A stretch of DNA of 64,000 nt, taken from positions 1 through 64,000 of the forward strand of contig JAMOOX010000143.1 of assembly GCA_027065045.1 (NCBI GenBank). The letters are read 5' to 3'. This DNA is from Campylobacteraceae bacterium. Its GTDB lineage: Bacteria > Campylobacterota > Campylobacteria > Campylobacterales > Sulfurovaceae. Shown in pieces: positions 30,001 to 38,046 of this stretch; position 1 is the stretch's first letter; each line of letters starts with the position of its first letter. Made by a program: the position numbers and the translations under genes. The notes below the pieces were generated by a model that saw only the letters and a program-made list of their open reading frames with translations, did no database searches and was not told the origin of the DNA.

Positions 30001-31821
30001 GAAGCTGTTCATGATTTAGAGGTTAAAAAAGAGAACCAAATTAAAATTTCATTTAAAGATGGATATATTATTACTTCAAAATGGCACCCTATGGCTATTA
30101 AGGGAGATAATGGATATTTATATAAACGAAGTGATGAGATAAAAGTAGGAGAGTTTGGAGTAAATTATAAAGGTGAAGCTGATGAGATTATAGCAATAGA
30201 TTATAATCCTAATATATCTCCAAAGTATATGGATTTAACAGTTCAAGGTACAAATAACTATTTTGCCTCTACTGATAAATCTAAAAACTTTTATTTAACT
30301 CATAATACTCGTAAAGGTGCAATAGCCGTTTATATAGAACCATGGCATATAGATATAAAAGATTTTATAGACCTCAAAAAAAATTCAGGAGAAGAGAGAA
30401 GAAGAGCCCATGACCTATTCCCTGCTTTATGGTTAAATGATATATTTATGCAAAGAATAGAAGAGGATGCTACTTGGACACTATTTGACCCTTATGAAGT
30501 ACCACAACTTACAAAACTATATGGTGAAGATTTTAATAGAGAGTATATTAAGTTAGAACAAGATGAGAGCATTACTAAAAATATTATTAGAGCAAAAGAT
30601 TTATGGAAAACTATTTTAAGAAGTTATTTTGAGAGTGGTAATCCATTTTTGACATTTAAAGATAGTGCAAATAGAACTAATCCAAATTCTCATACAGGGG
30701 TAATTAGAAGTAGTAATTTATGTACAGAAATAATGCAGAACACAGAGCCAAATCACTATAAAATTCAACTCACTTTTGATGATATGACAACTATGGTATT
30801 AGAAGAAGATGAAGAGATTAAAGTTGATAGTGGTATAGTTAAACTTGCCAAAAAGGTAACGGCACTTGATAGTATTGGTGGTAAAAGTATATGGATGGTA
30901 GATAAGGCTCAAAGTGATGGAGAGACTGCTGTTTGTAATTTGGCCTCTATTAATCTTTCTAAAATCAATAGAAAAGAGGATATTGATAGGGTTGTGCCAA
31001 CTGCTATTAGAATGCTAGATAATGTAATTGATTTAAACTTCTATCCATTAGCAAAAGTCAAAAAAACCAATCAAAAAAGCCGTGCTATTGGATTGGGTGT
31101 GATGGGTGAGGCTCAAATGTTGGCTGAAAATCAAATAGAATGGGGTAGTGATAAACATTTTAATAAGATAGATGAGATAATGGAGGCTATATCATATAAT
31201 GCTATTGATTCATCATCAAATTTGGCTATTGAAAAAGGTACATATCCTACTTATGATGGTTCTAGTTGGAGTCAGGGGATTTTTCCAATTGATAAGGCAA
31301 ATTCACAAGCTTGTAATTTAGTAGATAGAGGTGGGCTTTTTGGATATAGTTATGATTGGGAAAAATTAAGAAGCAAAGTCAAACAAGATGGAATGAGAAA
31401 TGGATATTTGATGGCAATAGCACCTACAAGTTCAATTTCAATTTTGACAGGTACTACACAAGCGATAGAACCAATATATAAACGAAAATGGTATGAAGAG
31501 AATTTAAGTGGATTAATCCCTGTTGTTGCTCCAAATTTATCTCCTAATAATTGGCACTACTACAAACCTTGCTATGAGTTAGACCAAAGAATATTAATTA
31601 AAGCTGGTGCAATTAGACAAAAATGGATAGACCAAGGGCAATCTTTGAATATCTTTGTATCTCTTGATAAAGCAAGTGGAAAGTATCTAAATGATATATA
31701 TATGAGTGCATGGAAATATGGATTGAAATCTACATATTATCTAAGAAGTCAATCTCCTGAAGCGATACAAGAGGATGAGGGTGTAGAGGATAGAAGTATG
31801 GAGTGTGTTGGTTGTCAATAG
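27055..31821 (+). CDS. nrdA: Ribonucleotide reductase large subunit with two inteins
   Basis: Class I ribonucleoside-diphosphate reductase alpha chain. The 1588-residue precursor is two inteins of 427 and 370 residues in a 791-residue enzyme. The extein has an ATP-cone (VVKRDGRVEVLDISKIQ), the redox Cys in QLSSCYIGSTAD, the radical-site SNLCTEIMQNTEP with Cys and Glu, CNLASINL, the IAPTSSISILTGTTQ loop, and a C-terminal CVGC thioredoxin-facing tail. Intein 1 splits SS/CYIGS at the conserved Cys. Intein 2 splits QLG/TRKGAIAVYIEPWH. Activity requires both splicing events. The ATG comes after AAAAAAAGGGATATATAAG. No nrdB lies in the window. Confidence 0.96.
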   Translation: MIRVVKRDGRVEVLDISKIQKYTSDSVAGLENVSQSELEVDAKLQFRDLITTQEIQQTLISTAIDKIDIDRPDWTFVASRLFLYDLYHRVNGYNGYPHLKEHFIRGEKEGRIVVGLKDKYDLDDLSSYIKPERDLQFNYLGIRTLYDRYLLKDGDNSPIELPQQLFMGVAMFLAQNEFDCQLWAKKFYDILSKFEVMAATPTLSNARTPRHQLSSCFVKGTKVRTIDGYKSIDKIIEGDLVLTHNNRFMKVYELFKRDYARNLITLNINGLIDDLSATEEHPILSIKKDDIKCIRKLGSCLKSQRDSKRCFALKGEYKNDCEFLDKKFSSSWNKIEELNVGDFVSISYPKHIHKKEIYISDYIQTKNIITKDNKIMFKRSSNSFYSCERSFLNNQIKPVNNKIELSKDFMLLIGYFLAEGHIAKDMTSITFTFASKETLYIQETKKILEDIFDVNVNINPNRDNSVNVYVHSKIVGLFFDKLIGTGFDKKLLNNDLLFANPEVQKYLLIGAIRGDGCALKEGYQLTMSNKRLIKQLFEISLRCGLSPYMKRDFRKHKLATIKASHLKIGVNSDKYFILSVNKNIEKINFNPKASSTLRYFWLNNEYFMKIIEREDKYLEDKVYNIEVEEDHSYSVSGVNVHNCYIGSTADNIEGIFDAYKEMALLSKFGGGIGWDWSLVRGMGSFIDGHKHAAGGIVPFLKIANDVAIAVDQLGCVAKNSFVRVLQSVETDKFNHNFRREYQEHSLNRDEIIGIITTHIKNFTFKYGKLDKSDVYDLLKDYITGLSLVDICTKFNLSRDQYKRLIGKYKKINKGIPYGFIMLNKYPNYAIHQSGVIINLISLKLLNTTIDRKGYVRVSIGKKSLPLHKLLVDTFLDTPNDIKFTIDHIDNDKLNNSLDNFKLISNEDNISKGWESSKEKRIEMSRVRKHLSHNFKLKGDRRNTQDINIIKISTKVIPISEARIGDLVESFNIELNKVQYKKIEAVHDLEVKKENQIKISFKDGYIITSKWHPMAIKGDNGYLYKRSDEIKVGEFGVNYKGEADEIIAIDYNPNISPKYMDLTVQGTNNYFASTDKSKNFYLTHNTRKGAIAVYIEPWHIDIKDFIDLKKNSGEERRRAHDLFPALWLNDIFMQRIEEDATWTLFDPYEVPQLTKLYGEDFNREYIKLEQDESITKNIIRAKDLWKTILRSYFESGNPFLTFKDSANRTNPNSHTGVIRSSNLCTEIMQNTEPNHYKIQLTFDDMTTMVLEEDEEIKVDSGIVKLAKKVTALDSIGGKSIWMVDKAQSDGETAVCNLASINLSKINRKEDIDRVVPTAIRMLDNVIDLNFYPLAKVKKTNQKSRAIGLGVMGEAQMLAENQIEWGSDKHFNKIDEIMEAISYNAIDSSSNLAIEKGTYPTYDGSSWSQGIFPIDKANSQACNLVDRGGLFGYSYDWEKLRSKVKQDGMRNGYLMAIAPTSSISILTGTTQAIEPIYKRKWYEENLSGLIPVVAPNLSPNNWHYYKPCYELDQRILIKAGAIRQKWIDQGQSLNIFVSLDKASGKYLNDIYMSAWKYGLKSTYYLRSQSPEAIQEDEGVEDRSMECVGCQ
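27700..28980 (+). other. Intein 1 (LAGLIDADG) in nrdA
   Basis: 427 residues, precursor positions 216-642. Starts with the nucleophile Cys in CFVKGTKVRTIDGYKSI (block A) and has block B as TEEHPILSI. A LAGLIDADG homing-endonuclease pair follows, LIGYFLAEGHI and LIGAIRGDGCAL. Block F is KVYNIEVEEDHSYSV and block G ends VNVHN, followed by extein Cys. All splicing residues are present, so it should be active. The endonuclease is in the usual place between blocks B and F. Confidence 0.93.
29197..30306 (+). other. Intein 2 (HNH) in nrdA
   Basis: 370 residues, precursor positions 715-1084. Starts CVAKNSFVRV, ends FYLTHN, and the +1 extein residue is Thr. About 190 residues after the first beta strand are a NUMOD/HNH-type domain (YAIHQSGVI, LPLHKLLVDTFLD, TIDHIDNDKLNNSLDN). 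Only after it does the splicing fold continue with STKVIPISEARIGDLVESFN, then block B (TSKWHPMAI), block F (YMDLTVQGTNNYFAS) and block G. The stretch between blocks B and F is too short for an endonuclease, so the nuclease sits inside block A. Confidence 0.9.
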
Positions 31822-31842
31822 AGTATTCTCAAGGATATTATT

Positions 31843-32128
31843 ATGAAGACAATAATTAGATGATAAATATAAAAGAAGTAAAAAAAAGATAGCTAAAAGA
31901 ATAGGTTTAGATAAGATTATAGAGACAGAAGAGAGATTTAAGATAAATTTATTAGATAAAAATTTACAATATAAATCTATCAAATGTCAAAAAGATAAAA
32001 CTAAAAAATCTATTAGAGTTATTGGAAATAGTGGTTATAGAATATTAATTACAATAATAGATGATATTTACTATTTTCAAGACATAATGAGTCATGATAA
32101 ATATGATAGAATTACTAAAAATTGTTAA
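31843..32128 (+). pseudogene. RelE/ParE-like toxin gene, frameshifted
   Basis: An ATG preceded by AAGGATATTATT reads only MKTIIR before TGA. One base over, a frame without a start runs from a TAA at 31853 to a TAA at 32126, about 90 codons: basic KKKIAKRIGLDKII, then RVIGNSGYRILITIIDD and IYYFQDIMSHDKYDRI. The last part resembles the YRI...I..H.D.Y end of RelE/ParE/HigB toxins. A one-base change would join the two. No antitoxin is adjacent; the following small acidic gene is a weak candidate. The family call is tentative. Confidence 0.4.
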
Positions 32129-32179
32129 GTTTATTTTTTAGTTTTCTATTAAATCAGGAGATTATATTATTATTAATAG

Positions 32180-32185
32180 TATAAT
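32180..32185 (+). promoter_or_regulatory. Promoter -10 for the small acidic gene
   Basis: TATAAT in TAGTATAATCTATT, 28 bases before the ATG at 32214. Upstream DNA is AT-rich without a clear -35. Confidence 0.45.
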
Positions 32186-32213
32186 CTATTAAATAATTTT
32201 ATTAGAGGACATT

Positions 32214-32549
32214 ATGAGTGAATTACAATATATGCCATTAGTTAATATTGATTACTTTAAAGAGTTTAATCAATCTAATAATATTGAAATAGAAAATGTT
32301 ATTAGAATTTCTACAATGATGGTCAGTGGCTTTAGAGATATATTAAATGATTTAAATTTTGATGAAGATAAATTTCGTATTTTACAATTTAGTCTTGATG
32401 ATAGCTATGATATTATAGAAGAGATATTTAATGACACCAAAGATAAAAAAATTAAAAATAAATTAGATATATTATTAATAGAAATAGCAAAACTAGATAT
32501 GGAAATAGGAGATTTAATATTGAAATATAAACATCAAACAGTATTATAA
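32214..32549 (+). CDS. Small acidic helical protein, unknown
   Basis: 111 residues, predicted mainly helical and acidic (SLDDSYDIIEEIFNDTKDKK). No Cys, no signal sequence, no membrane helix. AGAGGACATT precedes the ATG. It resembles no family I can name. It lies between a broken toxin-like gene and the dihaem peroxidase operon with its own -10 box; codon use is typical of the region, and the frame is intact, so I regard it as real. Confidence 0.6.
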   Translation: MSELQYMPLVNIDYFKEFNQSNNIEIENVIRISTMMVSGFRDILNDLNFDEDKFRILQFSLDDSYDIIEEIFNDTKDKKIKNKLDILLIEIAKLDMEIGDLILKYKHQTVL

Positions 32550-32582
32550 TCAATTAAAATATAAACTTTTAAAGGATACATT

Positions 32583-33494
32583 ATTTATAAATTATTAATT
32601 TTATTAACTATACTATCTATATCTTATGGTAATGAACCAATATCTCCAATACCTCAAAGTATTGATTATAATAGAGATAAAGCTCATTTAGGTAAAAAGC
32701 TTTTTAATGATACTATATTATCCAAAAATAATACCATATCTTGTGCCACTTGTCATATTCTATCTAGTGGTGGGGATAATGGGATTAAATTCTCTTTTGG
32801 TATCAATGGGTCAATGGGTGATATTAATACACCTACTGTATATAATAGTTTTTATAATTTTAGACAGACTTGGAATGGTAGAAATAGAGATTTGGCATCT
32901 CAAGCATTCGGAGTGATTGAAAATCCTATTGAGATGGGAGATGATGTGAATTTAATTATACCTAAACTTCAAAAACATAGAGAATATAATAAAGAATTTA
33001 ACTCTATATATAAAGATGGCATTAGTAAAGATAATATTATTGATGCCATAGCAGAGTTTGAAAAGGCTCTAATTACCCCAAATTCACCATTTGATAAATT
33101 TCTTAGAGGAGATAAAGATGCTATATCTTCAAGGGCAAAAGATGGATATGCACTTTTTAAATCAAAAGGGTGTATTTTATGTCATCATGGTATAAATATT
33201 GGTGGTAATTTATATAATAGATTTGGAATATATGAAGAGTCTAATAGTAGTAGATTAGGTAGATATGAGGTTACTAAAAATGAAGATGATAAATTTGTTT
33301 TTAAAGTCCCCTCACTTAGAAATATAGAATTAACTTCTCCATATATGCATGATGGTAGAGCCAAAACACTTAGAGAGGCTGTAGAGATTATGACCGAATA
33401 TCAATTAGGACGCTATATGCGAGAGGGTGAAATAGATGATATTGTGGAGTTTCTAAAGACTCTTAATGGTAAAATTCCTAAGATAGCGAGATAA
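32583..33494 (+). CDS. Dihaem cytochrome c peroxidase family, ATT start
   Basis: Periplasmic CcpA/MauG-type enzyme reducing hydrogen peroxide with electrons from cytochrome c. Two haem-binding motifs are visible, CATCH and CILCH, plus NTPTVYNSFYNF, QAFGVIENPIEM, and the C-terminal VPSLRNIELTSPYMHDGRA. The first 16 residues form a signal peptide (YKLLILLTILSISYG). The frame has a stop upstream and no ATG, GTG or TTG before the signal. AAGGA at 32572-32576 is followed after six bases by ATT at 32583, itself preceded by another ATT. About 303 residues, a normal length for the family. First gene of a three-gene operon. Confidence 0.85.
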   Translation: MYKLLILLTILSISYGNEPISPIPQSIDYNRDKAHLGKKLFNDTILSKNNTISCATCHILSSGGDNGIKFSFGINGSMGDINTPTVYNSFYNFRQTWNGRNRDLASQAFGVIENPIEMGDDVNLIIPKLQKHREYNKEFNSIYKDGISKDNIIDAIAEFEKALITPNSPFDKFLRGDKDAISSRAKDGYALFKSKGCILCHHGINIGGNLYNRFGIYEESNSSRLGRYEVTKNEDDKFVFKVPSLRNIELTSPYMHDGRAKTLREAVEIMTEYQLGRYMREGEIDDIVEFLKTLNGKIPKIAR

Positions 33495-33498
33495 TGAT

Positions 33499-36318
33499 AT
33501 GTTGATAAAAAAAATACAAATAGATAGATTTTTGATACTAATATTTAGTTTTGCAATGACTCTATCTTTACTGTTTTTATACCTTAAAAGACTTGATAGC
33601 AATGTTCAAAACTACAATATTTATCAATATAATATACAAAGAGTAGCAATATTAGAACAAAAAACGGAGTCTCTTTTTTTGCAGACTCATAGCTATCTTA
33701 ACTATGATGATATTACAAATGTAACTAATGAGTTTAGAGATATTATAAGTTTTTTGAAAAATAGCTCTATTAAAAGTGAGTTTGGAGATAAAATATATCA
33801 AGATATATTAAAACTTGATATATCATTTCAAAAGAAAAATCAATTAGTTGAGAATTTCAAAACAATAAATAGTAGATTAACAAGTTCTATTCACTACCTT
33901 TATGATTTGCGTAAAACAATTATGGAGATAGAAAAAGATAACAAAACAAAAGAATTACTCAATCAAATATTTTTTGAGATTAGTCAATTATCTATGGGGA
34001 TAGATATAGGTACCAAATCTATATTATCTTCTTTAGAGGATTTAGAGAGTATATCTAGTGGTAAATTCTATAGATATTTTTATAAACAGTCATATAGATT
34101 TATCCAAGATACTATAACTATGAGAGAAAAACTTGTTCTAAATAAAAATATTGAACTTATGAAATATGTTTATAATATAGATAGAGAACTTTTAAAGGTA
34201 TATAATAATAATCTTCTCAAAGAGAGATTTATAACAGTTATATTTTTTATATCTGCTTTTATAATTCTGTTTTTACTATTATTAAATTATAGAAAAATTT
34301 TGAAGAATACAAGAGAGTTATTGGCATTTAGATATGCTGTAGAAAATAGTGATAATGTAGTAGTTATGACAAATATAGATAGAGAGATAGAGTATGTAAA
34401 TGATGCGTTTGAAGAGAGTACAGGATATACTAAAGATGAAATAATGGGTGATAATCCAAGTCTATTAAAATCAGATTTGATGCCAAAAGAGTTTTATCAA
34501 GATATGAATAAAAAATTAGATAGTGGTCAAAAATGGCAAGGTGAGTTTATCAATAAACGAAAAGATGGCTCTCTTTTATATGAAAAAGCATCTATTGTAC
34601 CAATAATTTTACAAAATAAAATTACTGGATTTTTGGCAATAAAGCTTGATATTACAGATTATATCAAACAACAAAATAGACTTAAACGCTCTGCTATTGT
34701 ATTTGAAAATACTAAAGATGGTATTTTGATTTTGAATGTTAATGGAGAGATTATATCTATAAATAGTTCACTCTTAAATATGAGTGGATATAACAAAGAT
34801 GAATTAATATCTCAATCTATTGATATATTAAATCCTACACTAGAGAGTTATTTTGATATAAATAATCTATGGACTGGTAAAATATTTATAGATAAAAAAG
34901 ATAAAACTAAGCTCCCCGTTTGGTTAAATATTACTGCTGTTTATGATGACCATGATGTATTAATTAATTTTATTGCTATATATACAGATATGAGTGAGAT
35001 TATAAGAACACAAGAAAAAGCTGATTTTTTAGAGTATCACGATAGTCTCACACTACTACCAAATCGTAAAAACTTTGAGAGAGATATTGATAATATATTT
35101 AAAAAGTTTTATAAAAATAATCATGAACTATCAATGATGTTTTTAGGACTTGATAGATTTAAGATAATCAATGAGTCATTAGGACACTCCATAGGTGATA
35201 GCCTACTTATTAATATTAGCAAAAGAGTACAAGAGATACTACCCCAAAATACTCTATTTGCAAGATGGGACGGAGATAAGTTTGTAGCTTTATTAGATAT
35301 GGAGAAGCTACAAAGCAAAGAGTTGGCAAAAGATATATTAGAGGCGGTATCTAAACCAATTGTAATAGGCAAACATACTTTGAGTGTAACTATAAGTATT
35401 GGTATTAGTATATACTCTGATGATATAAAAGAGTCTAGTACATTGATTAAAAATGCAGATATTGCTATGTTTAGTGCCAAAGATAAGGGTAAAAATAGAT
35501 TTGAATATTATGAGAAGCAGATATATCTCAATATTCAAAGTAGATTAAATATAGAACAAGAGTTAAAATATGCACTTGAAAAAAATGAGTTAGTATTAAA
35601 CTTTCAACCCCAATATGATATTATCACAAAAGAGATTATTGCAGTAGAGACACTTGTAAGATGGCATAATAAGAAATTAGGTCTAGTCTCTCCCGTAGAT
35701 TTTATATATATAGCAGAAGAGAATGGTCTTATTATAGATATTGGTTATTATATATTTGAAGAGGCTTGTAAAGCTTATGTTAGATGGCAAAAAATAGGAA
35801 TTAACTTAGATTTAATTGCTATTAATGTATCTAGTATTCAATTCCGTCATGATGGATTTTTGGAAAGAGTTCAAAAGATTATCCAAAAAACAGGTATATC
35901 TCCATCATCAATTGAGGTAGAACTTACAGAGAGTTGTATATTTGAGTACTCCTCATCTAATATCTCGGTATTAAATTCATTAAGAGAACTTGGTTGTTAT
36001 ATATCTATTGATGATTTTGGTACAGGGTATGCCTCTATGAGTTATCTCAAAGAGTTACCAATAGATACTCTCAAAATTGATCAATCATTTATAGCAGACC
36101 TATCTAATAACAGTTATGATAAAACAGTATCAAAAGCAATTATAGCACTAGCCCACAGCTTAAATTATAGAGTAATAGCAGAAGGAATTGAGACACAAGA
36201 ACAAGAGGATTTATTAAGAGAGTATAACTGTGATGTGGGGCAAGGATACCTAGTATCTAAGCCTTTAGAAGAGAGTAAGTTAATAGAGTTTATATTATCT
36301 CACAATAAAAAGGTTTAA
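33499..36318 (+). CDS. Membrane PAS-GGDEF-EAL signalling protein
   Basis: c-di-GMP enzyme of 939 residues. Membrane helices near 11-30 and 244-263 enclose a helical periplasmic sensor. Two PAS domains follow (GDNPSLLKSDLMPKEFY, then GEIISINSSLLNMSGY), then a GGDEF domain (HDSLTLLPNRKNF) whose signature is degraded to WDGDKF, and an EAL domain. The EAL part keeps the catalytic set (ETLVRW, NVSSIQFR, VELTES, DDFGTGYASMSYL, TLKIDQSFI, AEGIET), so it is probably a phosphodiesterase with the GGDEF as a regulator. It starts four bases after the peroxidase stop and three bases before the lipoprotein gene. Confidence 0.9.
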   Translation: MLIKKIQIDRFLILIFSFAMTLSLLFLYLKRLDSNVQNYNIYQYNIQRVAILEQKTESLFLQTHSYLNYDDITNVTNEFRDIISFLKNSSIKSEFGDKIYQDILKLDISFQKKNQLVENFKTINSRLTSSIHYLYDLRKTIMEIEKDNKTKELLNQIFFEISQLSMGIDIGTKSILSSLEDLESISSGKFYRYFYKQSYRFIQDTITMREKLVLNKNIELMKYVYNIDRELLKVYNNNLLKERFITVIFFISAFIILFLLLLNYRKILKNTRELLAFRYAVENSDNVVVMTNIDREIEYVNDAFEESTGYTKDEIMGDNPSLLKSDLMPKEFYQDMNKKLDSGQKWQGEFINKRKDGSLLYEKASIVPIILQNKITGFLAIKLDITDYIKQQNRLKRSAIVFENTKDGILILNVNGEIISINSSLLNMSGYNKDELISQSIDILNPTLESYFDINNLWTGKIFIDKKDKTKLPVWLNITAVYDDHDVLINFIAIYTDMSEIIRTQEKADFLEYHDSLTLLPNRKNFERDIDNIFKKFYKNNHELSMMFLGLDRFKIINESLGHSIGDSLLINISKRVQEILPQNTLFARWDGDKFVALLDMEKLQSKELAKDILEAVSKPIVIGKHTLSVTISIGISIYSDDIKESSTLIKNADIAMFSAKDKGKNRFEYYEKQIYLNIQSRLNIEQELKYALEKNELVLNFQPQYDIITKEIIAVETLVRWHNKKLGLVSPVDFIYIAEENGLIIDIGYYIFEEACKAYVRWQKIGINLDLIAINVSSIQFRHDGFLERVQKIIQKTGISPSSIEVELTESCIFEYSSSNISVLNSLRELGCYISIDDFGTGYASMSYLKELPIDTLKIDQSFIADLSNNSYDKTVSKAIIALAHSLNYRVIAEGIETQEQEDLLREYNCDVGQGYLVSKPLEESKLIEFILSHNKKV

Positions 36319-36321
36319 AAA

Positions 36322-37284
36322 ATGATAAAACTACTATTATCTATATTGATACTATTTACAGTATCAGGATGTTCAAAAGAGATAAAGGTAAAAGATATGA
36401 AAGAGATTGAAAATCAAAGTTTCAATAAAATATGGAGTGAAGTAAGTGCCAACCCATTATCAAAACTACCACAAAATAGCGTATCTTTTTCCAAGCTATC
36501 ATCATCTAAAGGCAATCTAATTTTACACGATGCCCAAAGAACTCTAATAAGCCATAGAGATATTTTAGAACCATTTGATAAACTAGCCCACCCAAATGGA
36601 GTATGTTTCAAGGGTCTTTGGAGTATTAATGAAAATAATATTTATAGTGGATATTTCCAAAAAGATACCAAAGCACTAATAATAGCAAGAGCCTCAACAG
36701 CCCTTAGTGATACCACAAGTGATAATAAAAGAGCATTTGGATTTGCAGGAAAACTTTTTGCCTCAACTAACCCAAATAAAATAAACAAAGAAAACAGTGC
36801 AAACTTCTTTTTGATTGATGATTTAGGTGGAACTGATGCCTCATATTACAGAGATGTAGCACTCACAAATGACCCAAAAGTATCTTTTAATTTCACAGTT
36901 ATTAAAAATATGTTATATGCCTCAAAAGTAGCATACACATTCGCCAAAGCAGATAAAAATTCAGGCATAAGACAACTATATGAAATATCACAACTAGGAG
37001 AGAAAGATAGTAAAAATATCATCACCCCAAAATGGATGAAAATTGAAGCAATTAAAAGAAAACAAAATATAAATGCCAAAGATTTTCGTGATGAACTTAA
37101 AATCACAGATGATAACAAACTACTATTTAATATCTATGTAGCTAATAAAATAGTAAATGATAAAAAGAATTGGCAAAAAATTGGAGTAATTACACTAGAT
37201 ACATCAGTAGTATCAAACTCATGCGACCATAGATTACATTTTCACCACCCAAAATGGAGAGATGATTTGAATTATGGAGATTAA
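36322..37284 (+). CDS. Catalase-like lipoprotein
   Basis: 320 residues with a lipoprotein signal and lipobox (LLLSILILFTVSGC). The body has LAHPNGVCFKGLWSI, SGYFQKDTKALIIARAS, RAFGFAGKLFAS and SANFFLIDDLGG, an order that resembles the core of short catalase-fold (SrpA-like) proteins. I cannot identify the haem-ligand Tyr with confidence. It is third in the operon after the dihaem peroxidase and the c-di-GMP protein, which fits a peroxide-handling role at the periplasmic face. The catalase relation is tentative. Confidence 0.6.
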   Translation: MIKLLLSILILFTVSGCSKEIKVKDMKEIENQSFNKIWSEVSANPLSKLPQNSVSFSKLSSSKGNLILHDAQRTLISHRDILEPFDKLAHPNGVCFKGLWSINENNIYSGYFQKDTKALIIARASTALSDTTSDNKRAFGFAGKLFASTNPNKINKENSANFFLIDDLGGTDASYYRDVALTNDPKVSFNFTVIKNMLYASKVAYTFAKADKNSGIRQLYEISQLGEKDSKNIITPKWMKIEAIKRKQNINAKDFRDELKITDDNKLLFNIYVANKIVNDKKNWQKIGVITLDTSVVSNSCDHRLHFHHPKWRDDLNYGD

Positions 37285-37300
37285 AAAATAATAGACTTCT

Positions 37301-37322
37301 TTCCACTTTTAGTAAAGTGGAA
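37301..37322 (+). terminator. Hairpin terminator after the peroxide operon
   Basis: TTCCACTTT-TAGT-AAAGTGGAA, a perfect 9-bp stem with a 4-base loop, 17 bases beyond the stop. It is followed by TATATTATTTT, a weak U tract. Confidence 0.6.
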
Positions 37323-37383
37323 TATATTATTTTAACTATATCTTTTAAACACTTAGATATAATTCTCTTGTACCCTTTTAGAG

Positions 37384-37449
37384 TTAGAATTGCTGTACAT
37401 TAGCAAACATAAAAGTTGCACTCAATAATAGTGTTGTTATAATTTTCAT
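37384..37449 (-). pseudogene. Signal-peptide-only reading frame
   Basis: ATG at 37449 with AAAGGAATTTATA upstream reads MKIITTLLLSATFMFANVQQ plus F and then TAA, 21 residues in all. A fine ribosome-binding site and a perfect signal peptide with AxA-type cleavage are followed by almost no mature protein. Most likely the 5' end of an exported-protein gene cut by a nonsense change or deletion. A very short exported peptide is the alternative. Confidence 0.45.
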
Positions 37450-37636
37450 TATAAATTCCTTTGTTTCTAAGATTAATTATTTTAACATTTTATTTATTAT
37501 TTCTTACCTAGAATTTAATTAAAATATAAAAATACTTTTTTATAGAATAAGTATGAATATTATACATACAATACAATATAATATTTTATAGATTTTTATT
37601 AAATTATGTCAATTATATATAAAAATAGGATATAGG

Positions 37637-37642
37637 TATAAT
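37637..37642 (+). promoter_or_regulatory. Promoter -10 for the exported repeat protein
   Basis: TATAAT in AGGTATAATAC, 23 bases before the ATG, with an AAAGGGAG ribosome-binding site between. Confidence 0.5.
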
Positions 37643-37665
37643 ACTATTTTAAAGGGAGTTAATTT

Positions 37666-38046
37666 ATGAAAAATATAATATCATCTATTTTATTAATTTT
37701 GGTGTTTTTATCACCAATGTCGGCTAGAGAGTATAATGATTTATCTAATAGATATAAATGGATAGGGGTATTTGTCAAAGATACAAATAAAAATCAACAG
37801 ATACTTAAAAGTACGGATGGATTTTATGATTTCAAAGATGAGATTAAGCTTTTATGGAATTCTGGATATATTTTAGATGATATAAAATATGGTAATGGTA
37901 AGTGGATAGGAGTATTTTCTAAAAATATAGATAATAAAAGCCAAAAATATCATGAGACAGGTAGATGGACAGATATGCATGATGTTATTTCAAAAGAGTG
38001 GGAAAAAGGTTTTTATTTAACTAAAATACTTAACTTTCGCACCTAA
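37666..38046 (+). CDS. Exported repeat protein, 3'-truncated
   Basis: 126 residues with a signal peptide (MKNIISSILLILVFLSPMSA). The mature part carries two units of about 45 residues, each with KWIGVF near its start (RYKWIGVFVKDTNK and GNGKWIGVFSKNIDN), a pattern seen in DUF7477-like tandem repeats. A third unit begins with KGFYLTKI and breaks off: the last seven codons read through the antisense of an unrelated gene scrap. The 3' end was therefore lost at a DNA junction near 38028. Function unknown. Confidence 0.6.
   Translation: MKNIISSILLILVFLSPMSAREYNDLSNRYKWIGVFVKDTNKNQQILKSTDGFYDFKDEIKLLWNSGYILDDIKYGNGKWIGVFSKNIDNKSQKYHETGRWTDMHDVISKEWEKGFYLTKILNFRT

Noticed and set aside
33499-36318. 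Active diguanylate cyclase call
   Set aside because: The GGDEF signature is changed to DGDKF, losing residues needed for catalysis; only the EAL domain keeps its active site.
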